Source of the DNA: Paramacrobiotus richtersi
Lineage: Eukaryota > Tardigrada > Eutardigrada > Parachela > Macrobiotidae
Direction: 5' to 3'
Assembly (NCBI GenBank): GCA_034698045.1
Contig: JAQGAU010001113.1
Span: forward strand, 1 to 21,342
Length of the DNA stretch: 21,342 nucleotides
Part shown: piece by piece, positions 1 through 9,557 of the stretch
How the letters are laid out: the number at the start of each line of letters is the position of its first letter
How positions within the stretch are numbered: the first letter of the stretch is position 1
Made by a program: the position numbers and the translations under genes
The notes under the pieces: model-generated
Database searches by the model: none
The model's input: the letters and a program-made list of their open reading frames with translations, nothing else
What the model was told of the DNA's origin: nothing

Positions 1-19
1 GGTTTTGTGACTAACCACA

Positions 20-843
20 TTACTGCAGACAATTGTCGGATAGATACTGTGAATGAGTCAATGAACCAAACTGATCACTTGAACAAGAATTGTCAGAAAC
101 TACGACCGGACTGAAGTTGGCAGCATATCTGAAGACTGGTATCATGTGTACCTCGCAAATGTTCACTTCCAGCACCGGCAGAAAACCATCATCCGACATC
201 AGTGCGACCAGTTCATCCGGAGAAAGATCCAAGAATTCCGTCGACACGCTGGCCGTATCCATCTTAAAAGAAATCCCCACCAAAGCCAGTGTCGTGGCCT
301 TCTCGATGGCACAAGCATGGCCGTGGCGCCACAGACGAAGCAGCTCATCCATCGTCAACGTCGATAACATGTTCCGCAAGGCTTCCCAGCAGTCTTCCTC
401 AATACGTTCCGCTTGGAAGTACTTGGACAGGACAATACAATCCCATAGGTTTTCCTCGGTGATAATCAGCTTCAAGCTGGTACTGATCAGGCTATTCAGC
501 ATGGCCAGAAAGCAGTCGAGATCTGCGTTTTCGGGAGGGACCAGAGACACGACTTGCAAGTCGTCCTCAGCGTGGAATCGGAGGAGGGACGCAAAGTATG
601 GTGAGGTTTCCATCAGCGTCTGCTTATCCGCCACAATCACTGTATCGCCGACGGACAGCTTGACTATGTTCGGGGAGAGCTTTAGTTTCTTGTTGACATG
701 CTTTCCGGTCGCAGGTGCAGGTCTCGATTTCTGTGAAGCAGAAAATTTAGCTTAATAAAGACGTAGAAACTGCAAGATCGTCCTGGCAGAGATTCAGAGA
801 ACCATTCCAAGTTTCCAACAGGACTTGCCTTTTCTCGATCCAT
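20..843 (-). CDS. BTB/POZ-BACK domain protein, 3' end uncertain
   Basis: I see a two-exon reading frame. The ATG at 843-841 gives MDREK. A GC-AG intron (731-828) with the classic AAG|GCAAGT donor follows, and both junctions are phase 0. Exon 2 runs from 730 and stays open to a stop at 20, giving 241 aa if unspliced. A lysine/arginine-rich leader (about residues 5-22) precedes a BTB fold (IVKLSVGDTVIVADKQTL, then SPYFASLLRF). A BACK-like helical segment follows, with the FLDLSPDELVALMSDD motif. BTB-BACK proteins typically act as substrate adaptors for Cullin-3 ubiquitin ligases, usually with Kelch repeats after BACK. No Kelch repeat is visible here. The frame after LPVLEVNICE meets a possible donor (GAG|GTACAC at 152/151) and then loses domain character. 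The gene may therefore splice out of the window near 152 rather than stop at 20. The BTB call is firm; the 3' structure is not. Confidence 0.7.
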
Positions 844-1719
844 GTCGGATTAATCGATTAGAAGTTTAGAACTCGTCGATCTTCGCGGTAAACTCAGTTG
901 TGTCCTTACTTACAAGGGAAAACCAGGGAAAACTGTCGCAGATTTCTGAAAAGTGACGGCAGAAGCTTGTGTTCAATTTACGGCCAGCATGGCATGATTT
1001 GAATTGGAAAATTGTAGACCATTATTTCCCACTGATGCACTTGGCCCTGGGGAAATGTGCAGCCGAACAGGGGCCTGCGCCCCGCGCGTTGGTCTTTGGC
1101 ACTCTAGTGTCGAAGCGGTTTCCCATTAAGGCTTATTAAGCTGTATGCGAACCGGACTGTTCACTGTGTTCAGAGTGATTTCACTGATATGTCTTGCACG
1201 CGGATTTTAACCGGAAAGCGTTCGAGCGATGCATCAGAGATGAGAGAAAAGTATAAAACGTATTGGAAATTATGATTCCAGACAGTCGAATTCTGGGGCA
1301 GTAAGAAAACTGATGGATGCAGGCCGGAACGACTGAAATGATGTCATTGATGTGGTTTCCATTGCGAACGAATGCTGAGGCCACATGTTGCTCGAAACTT
1401 AATTACATCGCTGATGCAGATGAAGAGAGAACCGCCACATTTCTTGGTTTGCTAATGCGGCTTGCATAAAGAATATACCAGAGATAAACGTGCGAGAGAG
1501 TTTGTTTTATTGCGAACATTTTTACGTCATAAATCGCTGATGTTTGCGGCAATCAAGTGCGCCACCACGCGTTTACTGTTCGAGCTCACGTGGATGTCAT
1601 GCCAATTCATCTGTTCAAGTCATATCACTGTAGCGGATGTCTTTCTATCGATAAGAATTTCTAATAATGCCGTTTATATTACTAGTTCATCGCATGTTAC
1701 GTTTCAGGAACACTGCAAG
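844..1719. other. Spacer without recognisable gene
   Basis: No domain, RNA gene or transposon end could be identified on either strand. Short open frames here (for example 1181-1384 minus and 1462-1722 plus) have no recognisable motif, repeat or splice-bounded continuation. The part nearest 844 is presumably the promoter of the BTB gene, but no TATA box is obvious. Confidence 0.5.
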
Positions 1720-2279
1720 TAGAGATGGCAAAGTCGCACCGCACCGACGGTGCACCGCGGTTTAGCCGGTGCGGTTCGGTGCGGTGTGGTAACGGTTTGA
1801 AAAAGTGCACCGCACCGTTCGCACCGGTTTCCAGAGCGCACCGAACCGTATGAACCGCGGTGCACCATCGGTGCAGTCGGTTTATGGCGACCGCCTCGGC
1901 ATTCCCATTCGTAGCATAGTTGGCCAGTATTCCTCAGTTTTTGACAATTTTCAGAGTGTAAATCCCCACAAGTTGGTAACTTTACCACCCATATTACGAA
2001 TCGTGGCCGAGAAACCAGTGCTCGTGCTTGGATTTTTTCAAAATTTTGGTATTTTTTGGATTTGCCAGAAGCACAAAAATAAAATTAATGAATTTTGCTT
2101 CGTTATTTTGGTGGTCGCAGTTTTTCCGGTGCACCGACAGTGCACCGCGGTGCACCGGTTTTGCGCCCACACCGCACCGAAAGCACCGGTGCCTGGACCC
2201 AACCGGTCGGAACGGTGCGCTTCGGGAACCGCACCGCGCACCGCACCGACACGCACCGGTAACACCGTTGCCATCTCTA
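1720..2279. mobile_element. hAT-like non-autonomous element (MITE) with GGTGCAC-rich arms
   Basis: The ends carry an inverted repeat, TAGAGATGGCAA at 1720-1731 and its complement at 2268-2279. Both arms (about 1733-1890 and 2128-2270) are crowded with copies of GGTGC, GCACCG and ACCGCGGTGCACC in both orientations. The centre (about 1890-2125) is A/T-richer unique sequence. It has no transposase, so it must be non-autonomous. Terminal YAGRGRTGG-type ends and clustered subterminal motifs suit hAT elements, whose transposases bind subterminal repeats. The 8-bp duplication expected of hAT is absent: the left flank is ACTGCAAG and the right flank is TCCTCATT. Open frames across it on both strands are shadows of the repeats. 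The right edge coincides exactly with the point where homology between the two paralogous genes resumes. Confidence 0.65.
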
Positions 2280-3682
2280 TCCTCATTTCTCCGTTCGCAA
2301 ACCCCATTGTTCAGCATGGTCCAGAAATCGTTTGCGGTTAGTTGACGAGTAATCCGTTGGTTACAGAACCGCACATCGATGTATTTGTTGTTAGGGAATA
2401 CCCCGGAATCATCATCATCGGCTGGTAGCGTTACCAGTTCTACATGAATGTCAACGTTCTTCAAACTGACCGACTGGCAGACGACAGCCAATGACATCAG
2501 AGAATCGTGCAACGCCTTGATCAGATTGGAAACGTAATCATGGAGATCCCATCTTCCGGCAACCAGCACCCTTTCAACAGCCGGCAGTCCCTGCTCGGTA
2601 ATGTACGCCAAAAGCCGAGCTGTGCTCGCAAGTGTGACTTCCTTCTGGCCTCGAATGCTTCCGCCGTAAAGAACCACCATTTTGGTATTTTGGCTACAAT
2701 AGTGATATAAGCATGACGCAAATCCGCTCACATTATGCCAATAGTCCGGGTTATCTTGCGGTGGGGAAACCGTGACGACACGGCGAATGTAAGCCGATGT
2801 CACGTTAAACTGTGGGCACACTGCGCGAAGTCCCGTCTGCTGGATGGTATCATGGTTGTCAGACATTCAAAGATCTGTAGCAAAATGGTCGGATCACGAT
2901 AGATGGACTGGATCTGACCATCAGGACGGCACGTTGATCGGGAGATATGGCGGACGCGTTTGCGGGTACTAGAAAGCTCCTTGAGCAAAGAAAGCACCCG
3001 CTCTTCCTACAGAATAAACGGTAAGGTGAAATCGCACGTACAATCTGCAGATAGCCTGCGATCTGGAGATAGATAGAACGCTTTTACACGACAACGCTAG
3101 TTTTTGCTTATTTAGTTAATATAAGTCGTTCGACGAAGTTATAATTATTATATTTAAAAATATCTTCCACGTCTGGTACAGCCGAGCATCTGAGCGATAG
3201 GAACCGCCGAGCTCGCTAGACAGCACAACAAGTATTCTCGTGAACCGGCCTTTCTCCGCGCGGAGATAGTTCAGCTTCTCTTCAGTGGATCGCTCGCGAA
3301 CGCGCTGTTGCACAACGAACCCCTTGAGCTGATGATCTGGCAGAGTGACAGAGACCAGACCGAAATGCTGCAGTAGCATACCATGATACCATTTCAAAGG
3401 GTCCTCCTGCCGCAAACGCAGCAGCACCTCCACAGGTCGCTGCTGAGTCAGTGTCTCCACTCCAGCGTCGATACGCTTCGCAACTTTCTCCAGGTAGTCG
3501 GAATAATGACGATGATAAACCTGCCCGAAGGGAATTAATTGGGTGCCTGATTGCCCGGTCCCCCCAAACTCAACAACAAGGCCTTCATCCACAACATACA
3601 CCACGCGGCCACTCTGAAGCAGTCCGTCAGCTCCACGAACATCTACGCTATTCCAGGCGAATTCCCCGCTGTCGAATGGCAT
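2280..3682 (-). pseudogene. Decayed paralogue (copy A) of the 602-aa F-box-like family gene
   Basis: The first exon starts MPFDSGEFAWNSVDVRGADG at 3682 and matches copy B (7397-8095) until about 3172, near RSDARL. Homology then stops and about 60 codons plus much of the intron are missing, so the open frame ends in unrelated residues at 3116. The second exon starts after TTTATTCTGTAG at about 3009 with EERVLSLLKEL, the same acceptor position as copy B but with only one copy of the repeated peptide. Near 2866 the tract reading CLTT is followed by an 8-nt insertion relative to copy B, shifting the frame. The remainder (TGLRAVCPQFNV to TANDFWTMLNNGV) is open and homologous down to about 2280, where the hAT-like element begins. 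The last exon of copy B has no counterpart. Truncation, frameshift and loss of the 3' end argue strongly for a pseudogene, although part might still be transcribed. Confidence 0.8.
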
Positions 3683-3985
3683 TTCAAATTTTTAATTAAA
3701 AAGTTTTGAAATAAGGAAAACTCACTAAACAGGTGACAGCGTTCGGTGAAGAAAACATCAGAAATAAACTGGCAGCAGCCACCAAGTCAAATTTAGCCTT
3801 AACTGCCGAGTCTGCGCACGTAGCGTAATAAATCGAGATGTGCAAGTAACATATGGCTCGCTGCGCATCTCGATATGTAGTGACAAGAACTTACTACTAT
3901 ATCTAAATAGTTACAGTAGATATAGTAAGTTCTTGGTAGTGAGTAATCAGCACTGCTGAGTGCTGACTCAGCAGGGCGTTTGCAT
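3683..3985. repeat. Upstream flank of copy A, homologous to 8096-8375
   Basis: The 5' flanks of the two paralogues align along this stretch. Shared words include TTTGAAATAAGGAAA, AACAGGTGACAGCG, AGAAATAAACTGG, AAATCGAGATG, GTGAGTAATCAGCAC and CAGCAGGGC. The duplication unit therefore includes promoter sequence, not only the exons. Both flanks hold an ATCGAGATG...CATCTCGAT hairpin (3833-3875 here), degraded in copy B. Copy A has an extra 52-bp palindrome that copy B lacks. Confidence 0.75.
3877..3942. mobile_element. 52-bp palindromic insertion with 7-bp target duplication
   Basis: Positions 3884-3935 form a long inverted repeat: CAAGAACTTACTA... pairs with ...TAGTAAGTTCTTG around a short centre. 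It is flanked by the direct repeat GTAGTGA at 3877-3883 and 3936-3942. The homologous site beside copy B reads GATATGGTGAGTAATCAG. That is the uninterrupted sequence apart from a 2-base difference. The comparison shows an insertion into copy A after the duplication, with duplicated target bases. It is far too small to encode anything. Confidence 0.7.
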
Positions 3986-4381
3986 GCGTCGTTTCGTGTT
4001 TGTTAGGCTACGTTGCGCTATTATTAAAACGGATACGTAGGATGTCTGTTGACAGATTAAAAATTATAGTAGAACTGTTATGTACGTAATACAGAATAAT
4101 ATTCGTTAGGGATACTCGAAACTCCGTCAGGAGGCGGGGCTCACCTGGAGAATTTCTTTCGGTTGTTTGTTTTGTTGCCAAAGTTTTGAAAATGAATGAT
4201 TTCACGCTCTTTTACATATACTCTGTACCTCGCGCCCGGTACTTCAGAAGTACCACAGATCTTCGCCGCGCTGAAGTATAAACGTCAGAAAACACTCACT
4301 TTTTAGTGTAACACCAAATGTAATTACGGATGGATAATTATACAGACTCGACGGGAATTATTAAACGGTTTTCGACAAACT

Positions 4382-4460
4382 ATCCAAAGAGTGCATATAG
4401 AATTACTATGCATATAGAATTACTATGCATATAGAGTAATTCTATATGCACTCATCCAAA
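4382..4460. mobile_element. 65-bp palindromic insertion with 7-bp target duplication
   Basis: Positions 4389-4453 begin GAGTGCATATAGAATTAC and end with the exact complement, an 18-bp perfect stem. The interior has a 17-bp unit (TGCATATAGAATTACTA) repeated in tandem, so the whole can fold into one hairpin. The direct repeat ATCCAAA flanks it at 4382-4388 and 4454-4460. Its arm sequence is unrelated to the palindrome at 3884-3935, but the architecture (tiny fold-back plus 7-bp duplication) is the same. Confidence 0.65.
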
Positions 4461-5518
4461 CCGCTTGCGGTTGAATAATGGAGAGGAAACAAAAAGAGCC
4501 TTCAGTGCCCAGATTCGTGTACTGACGCGGAACTCACGTACATACAACCAGACGGAACCGTATGTAAGGTAGAACACGGTTTGCACTTCTGTACTGTGAG
4601 TCTGGGACGGCACAATCTGCACGGATATCCTGGCATTTAAGTGGGAGATGGGTCACCAAAATTTTGCTTCCGCTAATTTTACTTTTCTGCAGCTTTCAGC
4701 TCCGGTTATTTCAGTCTTCAAAAAGATGGAAAAGTAAGGGAACGTAGAACATCACCATCATGAACAGTACAGATCGTCACTGCTTACTAGCAGAAACGCA
4801 GTTAGCAGACTGACAGCCTCGATTGAAATTTACGATGTTTGGTCGAATGACAGAAGGACCTAAGGAGGAAATGACATCGAGATGTGTCTGTATAACAACA
4901 TTAACAAGGTCAATAATGTCTTCAGATACGTAGTACCTAACAACACGTGTGGAAACGCCGATAATGCCCCTTGTTGGATAGGGAGAGTATTCCGGCGTTT
5001 GATTTGTGAATGTATCGCTGGATTTCGATGTTGCAGCTGCCAGTTCAAAGCAACTTTACCGAAACTTTCAGCATGAGGCGATGAAGTTAATGGTCTAGTC
5101 GATAATTGGCAGTTATTTTACAGGACGGTGATGCTTGGCGCCAGGCGGAATTCTCTGGCACTTGATCGATATTCACAGGATAATATCGTGGAAAAGCAGG
5201 CTATATTTAGAGCTTCGCCGAGTCAGTAAAGGAATAGTGACCTTGCACTTACCCAGGTTAAGCAGGGTGTTCCAAGATGAACCCTCGCTGTGTGTTTGCT
5301 GTTAGTTTCCGCTAAACCGCTTGATGTTCGTTTTCATGTTGTTGTCTTATTTCGACAAAACAAAGCCTTTGTACTTTGTAGCGGTAATTTAATGTACTTC
5401 ACACGACGGATTCGGTACGTTCACCACTGTAAGTGTTGTGCAAGCATCCCAGAAAACCAGTACAGAAGTACCCGAAGTCCTTGGATCGTAATAAGCAGAC
5501 GACATACAATGACAATGC
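4461..5518. other. Spacer between the paralogues, no gene recognised
   Basis: This lies between copy A's upstream flank and copy B's 3' end. Short open frames at 4860-5076 and 5290-5526 show no domain, no homology to neighbours and no consistent splicing. No RNA gene or transposon terminus was seen. Confidence 0.5.
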
Positions 5519-5524
5519 TTTATT
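5519..5524 (-). promoter_or_regulatory. Polyadenylation signal of copy B
   Basis: The minus strand reads AATAAA here, 166 nt past the stop codon of the 602-aa gene. It is the first canonical signal seen after that stop. Confidence 0.5.
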
Positions 5525-5689
5525 GACCCATCTTAATTTCTGTTTGTAAGGAAGGCTTGACTCTACAATAATAAACCAAAGATTATGACGCTTATGATCA
5601 TCACTGATTACTTTGATGTGCAAGTATTTGCTAGACTACATATTGGCCACAAACTGATCAACCACTGCACGATGAGACTATCGAACTAC

Positions 5690-8095
5690 TCAGTCAACCT
5701 CCAAAATCGTCAGAGGGCTTAAGAAAGCGCACCAAGAGCGGTCTCCCTTCCGATGCTGGTGCAACGCATGCAGCGTGAGCTTTGTCAGATGCTGAACATC
5801 GACACCGTCCAGGCCAGCGGTCTCATCTGCAAAAAATGACATTCCACGGTAGCGCACGCCATCTCGGGGGTCCAAGGTCTGGATCATGTTGAGGATCTGC
5901 AAAGGATGCACCGATACAGCAATAATTTTGATCGCATGTGAATCAGTGCCTAAAAAGCTAGAAGTGCTGCGATACATTAGATGCGCGCGTGCGTGGCGGG
6001 TGGTCTTGCCGGTAAATAGAAAAGCAATTACGGGACTGCATTCGAAATTGTTATTTATGATTAAAGTGTCATTGAATAAACAATGTGGTTGCACTCTGTC
6101 GGGACACGTTTTTGCTCACCCGAGAGATGCTCTCGCGCGACATCCGGCTAGTACAGCCCGTAATCTGTTCTGCCAAACGGTTCACATCCTCAATGCTCAG
6201 CTCGCTAACTCCATTGTTCAGCATGGTCCAGAAATCGTTTGCGGTCAGTTGACGAGTAATCAGTTGGTTACAAAACCGCACAACTATGCATTCATTCTCG
6301 CTGGATCCGTCATCCGAGAAATCATCGGATGGTAGTGGTTCCAGTTCTACAGGAATTTCAACGTTCTTCAAACTAACCCACTGGCAGACGGCAGCCAATG
6401 AGATCAGAGCGTCATACACATTCTTGACCGGATCGGAGACGCCGTCATGGAGATTCCATTTTCTGGTCAGCAGCACCCTTTCAACAGCCGGCAGTCCCTT
6501 CTCGGTCAGAATATACGCCAAAAGCCGAGCTGTGCCCGCAAGTGGGCCTTGCATATGACTTTGAATCTGGTCACCATAAAGGACTACCACTTTTGTATGC
6601 TGGGTCCAGCCGTGATACAAGCACGACGCAAATTTGTACACGTTGCACGCATAGTCCAGACCATAATGAGGTGGGGAAACAGTGATGACACGGCGGATGT
6701 AAGCCGATGTCAGGATGACGTCAAAATGTCGGCATACTGTGCGCAGTCCCGTCTGCTGGAGAGTTGTCAGACAATCAAAGATCTGTGGAAAAATGGTTCG
6801 ATCACGGTAGAGTGTCTGGATTCGCCCATCTGAGCGGGTCTTTAATTGAGAGAGATGGCGGCCGCGTTTCCGAGTACTGCGAACGTCCTCAGGCACGGAA
6901 AGTGCCAGCTCCTCCTCAAGCAGGGAAAGTGCCAGCTCCTCCTTAAGCACGGAAAGTGCCAGCTCCTCCTCAAGCAGGGAAAGTGCCAGCTCCTGCTTAA
7001 GCACGGAAAGTGCCAGCTCCTCCTGAATGATAAACAGTGCCGTGAAATCTTACAAGCTGGAATTAGCATACGTCATGCACATTTCTCTTCACAGCAATCT
7101 AATGTTAAATATGCACGCAAACTTGCATAGTAACACCTAAGATGGTACTTGGACTCTTTTTGTCCACAGCACGCTCTGTGAATGCACCGACACAGACCGT
7201 AGTCAAGAGGAAAAGGTGAGTCTTCGCCGAATGATCTAGTTCATGTGTGAACTTCTTGAAGTGTGACTGTGTCATCTAGTGATCTAGTTCATGATATTAA
7301 ATCAACAATACTTATTACATAAAGTATCCCATGTAAGGAGAATTTCACACACCCTGAACCATAGTTATCGCAAATTTTTAACTTGTCGCCACTTACGAGA
7401 GGCTCGGGAAAAAAATATATTCCGTCCTCATGATGATAGTACGGCCAGGCAACCTTATAGAGATCACTCATCACTTCAGTGAGTGCCATTACCACCAGTC
7501 CCTTGGAAACGTTATGGCGCGCACCGTGCAGCACATGGGTCGCCATCATCCAGTGGCTCTCCTGCCGGCATCCCGCATTGAACTTTGCAATCAGCTGATC
7601 ATCTGACCGAAAGAAGTCGCCGAGTTCGCTAGGCACCACAACCAGAGTTCTCGTGAACCGGCCTTTCTTCACCAGGAGAGAACTCAGTTTCTCCTCGGTG
7701 GATCTCTCCCGAACACGCTCTTGCACAACGAACCCCTTGAGCTGACGATCTGGCAGAGGGACAGAGACCAGACCAAAAGGCTGAAGCAGTATACCCGGAT
7801 ACCATTTCCACGGGTCCTCCGGCCGTAAACGCAGCAGCACCTCCACGGATCGCTGCTCAGTTGCTGTTTCCACTCCGGCTTCGATACGCTTCGAAACTTG
7901 CTCGAAGTAGTCGGAATAATGGCGATGATAAACCTGCTCAACAGGAATTAGTTGGAGGCCTGATTGCCCAGTTCCCCCAAAATCGACAACAAGGCCCCCA
8001 TCCACGACATCCATCACGCGTCCACTGTGAAGCAGTCCGTCAGCTCCACGAACATCCACGCTATTCCAGGCGAATTCCGCGCTATCAAACGACAT
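5690..8095 (-). CDS. Lineage-specific F-box-like family protein (copy B), three exons
   Basis: The exons are 7397-8095, 6120-7022 and 5690-5896, all joined in phase 0 with clean GTAAGT/GTGAGC donors and TTCAG/TTTGCAG acceptors, giving about 602 aa. I place the start at MSFDSAEFAWNSVDVRGADG (8095). Copy A has an ATG at the same point with a stop just upstream, even though the copy B frame is open to 8200. Residues 1-233 form a conserved domain with alternating hydrophobics (GRVMDVVDGGLVVDFGGTGQ). It could be a small Tudor/PWWP-like barrel, but I do not recognise it. Residues 234-278 are five 9-residue repeats (EELALSVLK type). Residues about 309-345 (RTIFPQIFDCL...TGLRTVCRHF) resemble an F-box, which would bind Skp1 in an SCF ubiquitin ligase. 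The rest (to ILEVD) has no named domain. A substrate-adaptor role is inference. The exons are intact and no lesion is seen. Confidence 0.75.
6895..7029 (-). repeat. 27-bp coding minisatellite, five units
   Basis: Five consecutive 27-bp units (6895-6921, 6922-6948, 6949-6975, 6976-7002, 7003-7029) alternate two variants, so a 54-bp higher-order period is visible. The minus strand encodes ELALSVLKE/ELALSLLEE nonapeptides at the very start of exon 2 of copy B. The unit spans the intron acceptor at its 3' edge. Copy A has a single related unit at this place, so the array expanded after or during the duplication. Confidence 0.85.
7230..7292. repeat. Short direct repeat in the first intron of copy B
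   Basis: TGATCTAGTTCATG occurs twice, starting near 7230 and near 7279, about 49 bp apart, inside the 374-nt intron 7023-7396. It looks like a local tandem duplication with decay. No function is implied. Confidence 0.5.
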
Positions 8096-8375
8096 TTCAG
8101 GTTTTCCAATGCAGAAATCTTTGAAATAAGGAAACCTCAATAAACAGGTGACAGCGCTCGGCGAAAAAAACAGCAGAAATAAACTGGTGGCAGCGACCAT
8201 GCCAGATTTAGCCCTAGCTGCGCAGTCTACATGCGTAACAAATCGAGATGCGCATAGAGCATGTGGCTCGGCGGCTCGCTGCGAACCCGATATGGTGAGT
8301 AATCAGCACGTGCTACTGAGCCAGTGCAGTCACTGCACTGCAGTGACTCAGCACTCAGCAGGGCATTTGAAGGCG

Positions 8376-9228
8376 CCCAATGGACGCCGACGGCAAGATA
8401 CCACAATAAGGGTACCGTCCGGTAAAAACTGTTCCAGTTTGCTGCAGGTTGTTATGTGTATCGGTGTAAAAATTTACACATGGAGCACAATTCCGTATCA
8501 TTAAGCATACCGAAATTTGTGGTTAAATTTGTTCGAATTAGGTGGTTTTGATGGCGTAATCCCGCAGAACGACGAAGCAAAAATGTGACCACCCCACTGC
8601 TGATATATTTTAGTACAGTACGTTAATCTTATCAAGTTTCGCGCAAATGCTCAGTCATCAATGGCATTCACGTTACTGTAGAGGAAGATTACTCCACATA
8701 ATATTTGTTACGCGAAACTTATCGCTTGCAGGTAAAGTGCACGTAAACATGTACCACAAATTATGTCGTGGTCCACAATTGAAGAGTTGCCTCAGCAGGC
8801 GCCATCTGCAGGGCGCAAGGCCTGATGGAGCGGAAGTAAATTTGCTCCTTGAACATGATACTGAGCACGCCATGTTCGGCTGCCTGTATCTTAGCAACTA
8901 ATTGATGTCCAAGTACATGGAAGATACCAAAAGAACCACAAAATTATGCTAATTAAGGTTCGGGGGGCCACTACTCATGAATAAAAGTTTGGTCAAAACT
9001 GGGCTGGTGTCAGTTCATTTCTGTTTTAATTTCTGCCTCTGATTTCTGTACAGACAGTCGGCGCTTCACTTGCTTTCTGCGTACGTACAAATTCGGTCTG
9101 TTGTCAATATTTTTATCAATAAATCTGGGTTCGCGGCTGGTTTTAAGGTTTAATGGTTTCTTGTTCAATATTGCTTGATATCCCCCTTCACTTATTGAGA
9201 AGTTCTTTTATGGTGTAAAACTGCAGAC
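8376..9228. other. Spacer, no gene recognised
   Basis: This lies between the divergent flank of copy B and the first exon fragment of the pseudogene cluster. Overlapping open frames at 8647-8901 plus and 8673-8897 minus carry no recognisable motif. No transposon end or RNA gene was seen. Confidence 0.45.
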
Positions 9229-9391
9229 ATCGTGCCTATTCTGGACGGTTTTTCGTCTGATCCTCGTCAAAAGGGAACGGAGTGTACGTTTCGCAACTTC
9301 GGTTCTGTTTTCCTCAGTTTTACCGTGTGGGACGTGGATGGTCAGGATAAGATTCAGCCCCTGTGGTGCCAATATTTCCAGAATACTCACG
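9229..9391 (+). pseudogene. Arf-family small GTPase exon fragment
   Basis: After an acceptor (AAACTGCAG) the frame reads DIVPILDGF, then about 20 odd residues. It continues with [26 protein letters not shown] and a GGTAAGT donor at 9392. The last part matches the switch II region of ADP-ribosylation factors (FTVWDVGGQDKIRPLW). The first glycine of the invariant DVGGQ motif is aspartate, and the segment between switch I and switch II is longer than in Arf and unlike it. No P-loop exon or nucleotide-binding NKQD exon lies nearby, so this is an isolated, probably dead exon. Only a frame-shadow lies antisense (9208-9642). Confidence 0.7.
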
Positions 9392-9557
9392 GTAAGTGTG
9401 TTGGCTTCGCAGTAATTGTAATCGGTCAGAAGCACACCTTTGGAGAATCTGGATATGCGGTTCTGATAAGATGGTTCGACGCTAGGAATTTTTTTTAATT
9501 TTTTCCTTGTTTGTAGCTCTGTGTATTTCCGTAATTTTTGGCATTTTTGTGGTGCAG

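Noticed and set aside
1805-2345. Overlapping open frames rich in Arg, His, Pro and Thr
   Set aside because: They are produced by the GC-rich CACCG/GGTGC repeat arms of the hAT-like element, which are open in several frames at once.
6842-7130. Open frames with KCQLLLKHG and RRSWHFPCL repeats
   Set aside because: These are the other frames of the 27-bp minisatellite; the ELALS frame is the one continuous with exon 2 of copy B.
8096-8200. Extension of copy B to an upstream ATG giving a hydrophobic leader
   Set aside because: Copy A has a stop directly upstream of the homologous ATG at MPFDS, so the leader is not conserved and is probably 5' UTR.
8796-8815. CTCF-like word GCGCCATCTGCAGGG
   Set aside because: A single weak match to a vertebrate/insect insulator motif, with no second site and no evidence that the organism uses it.
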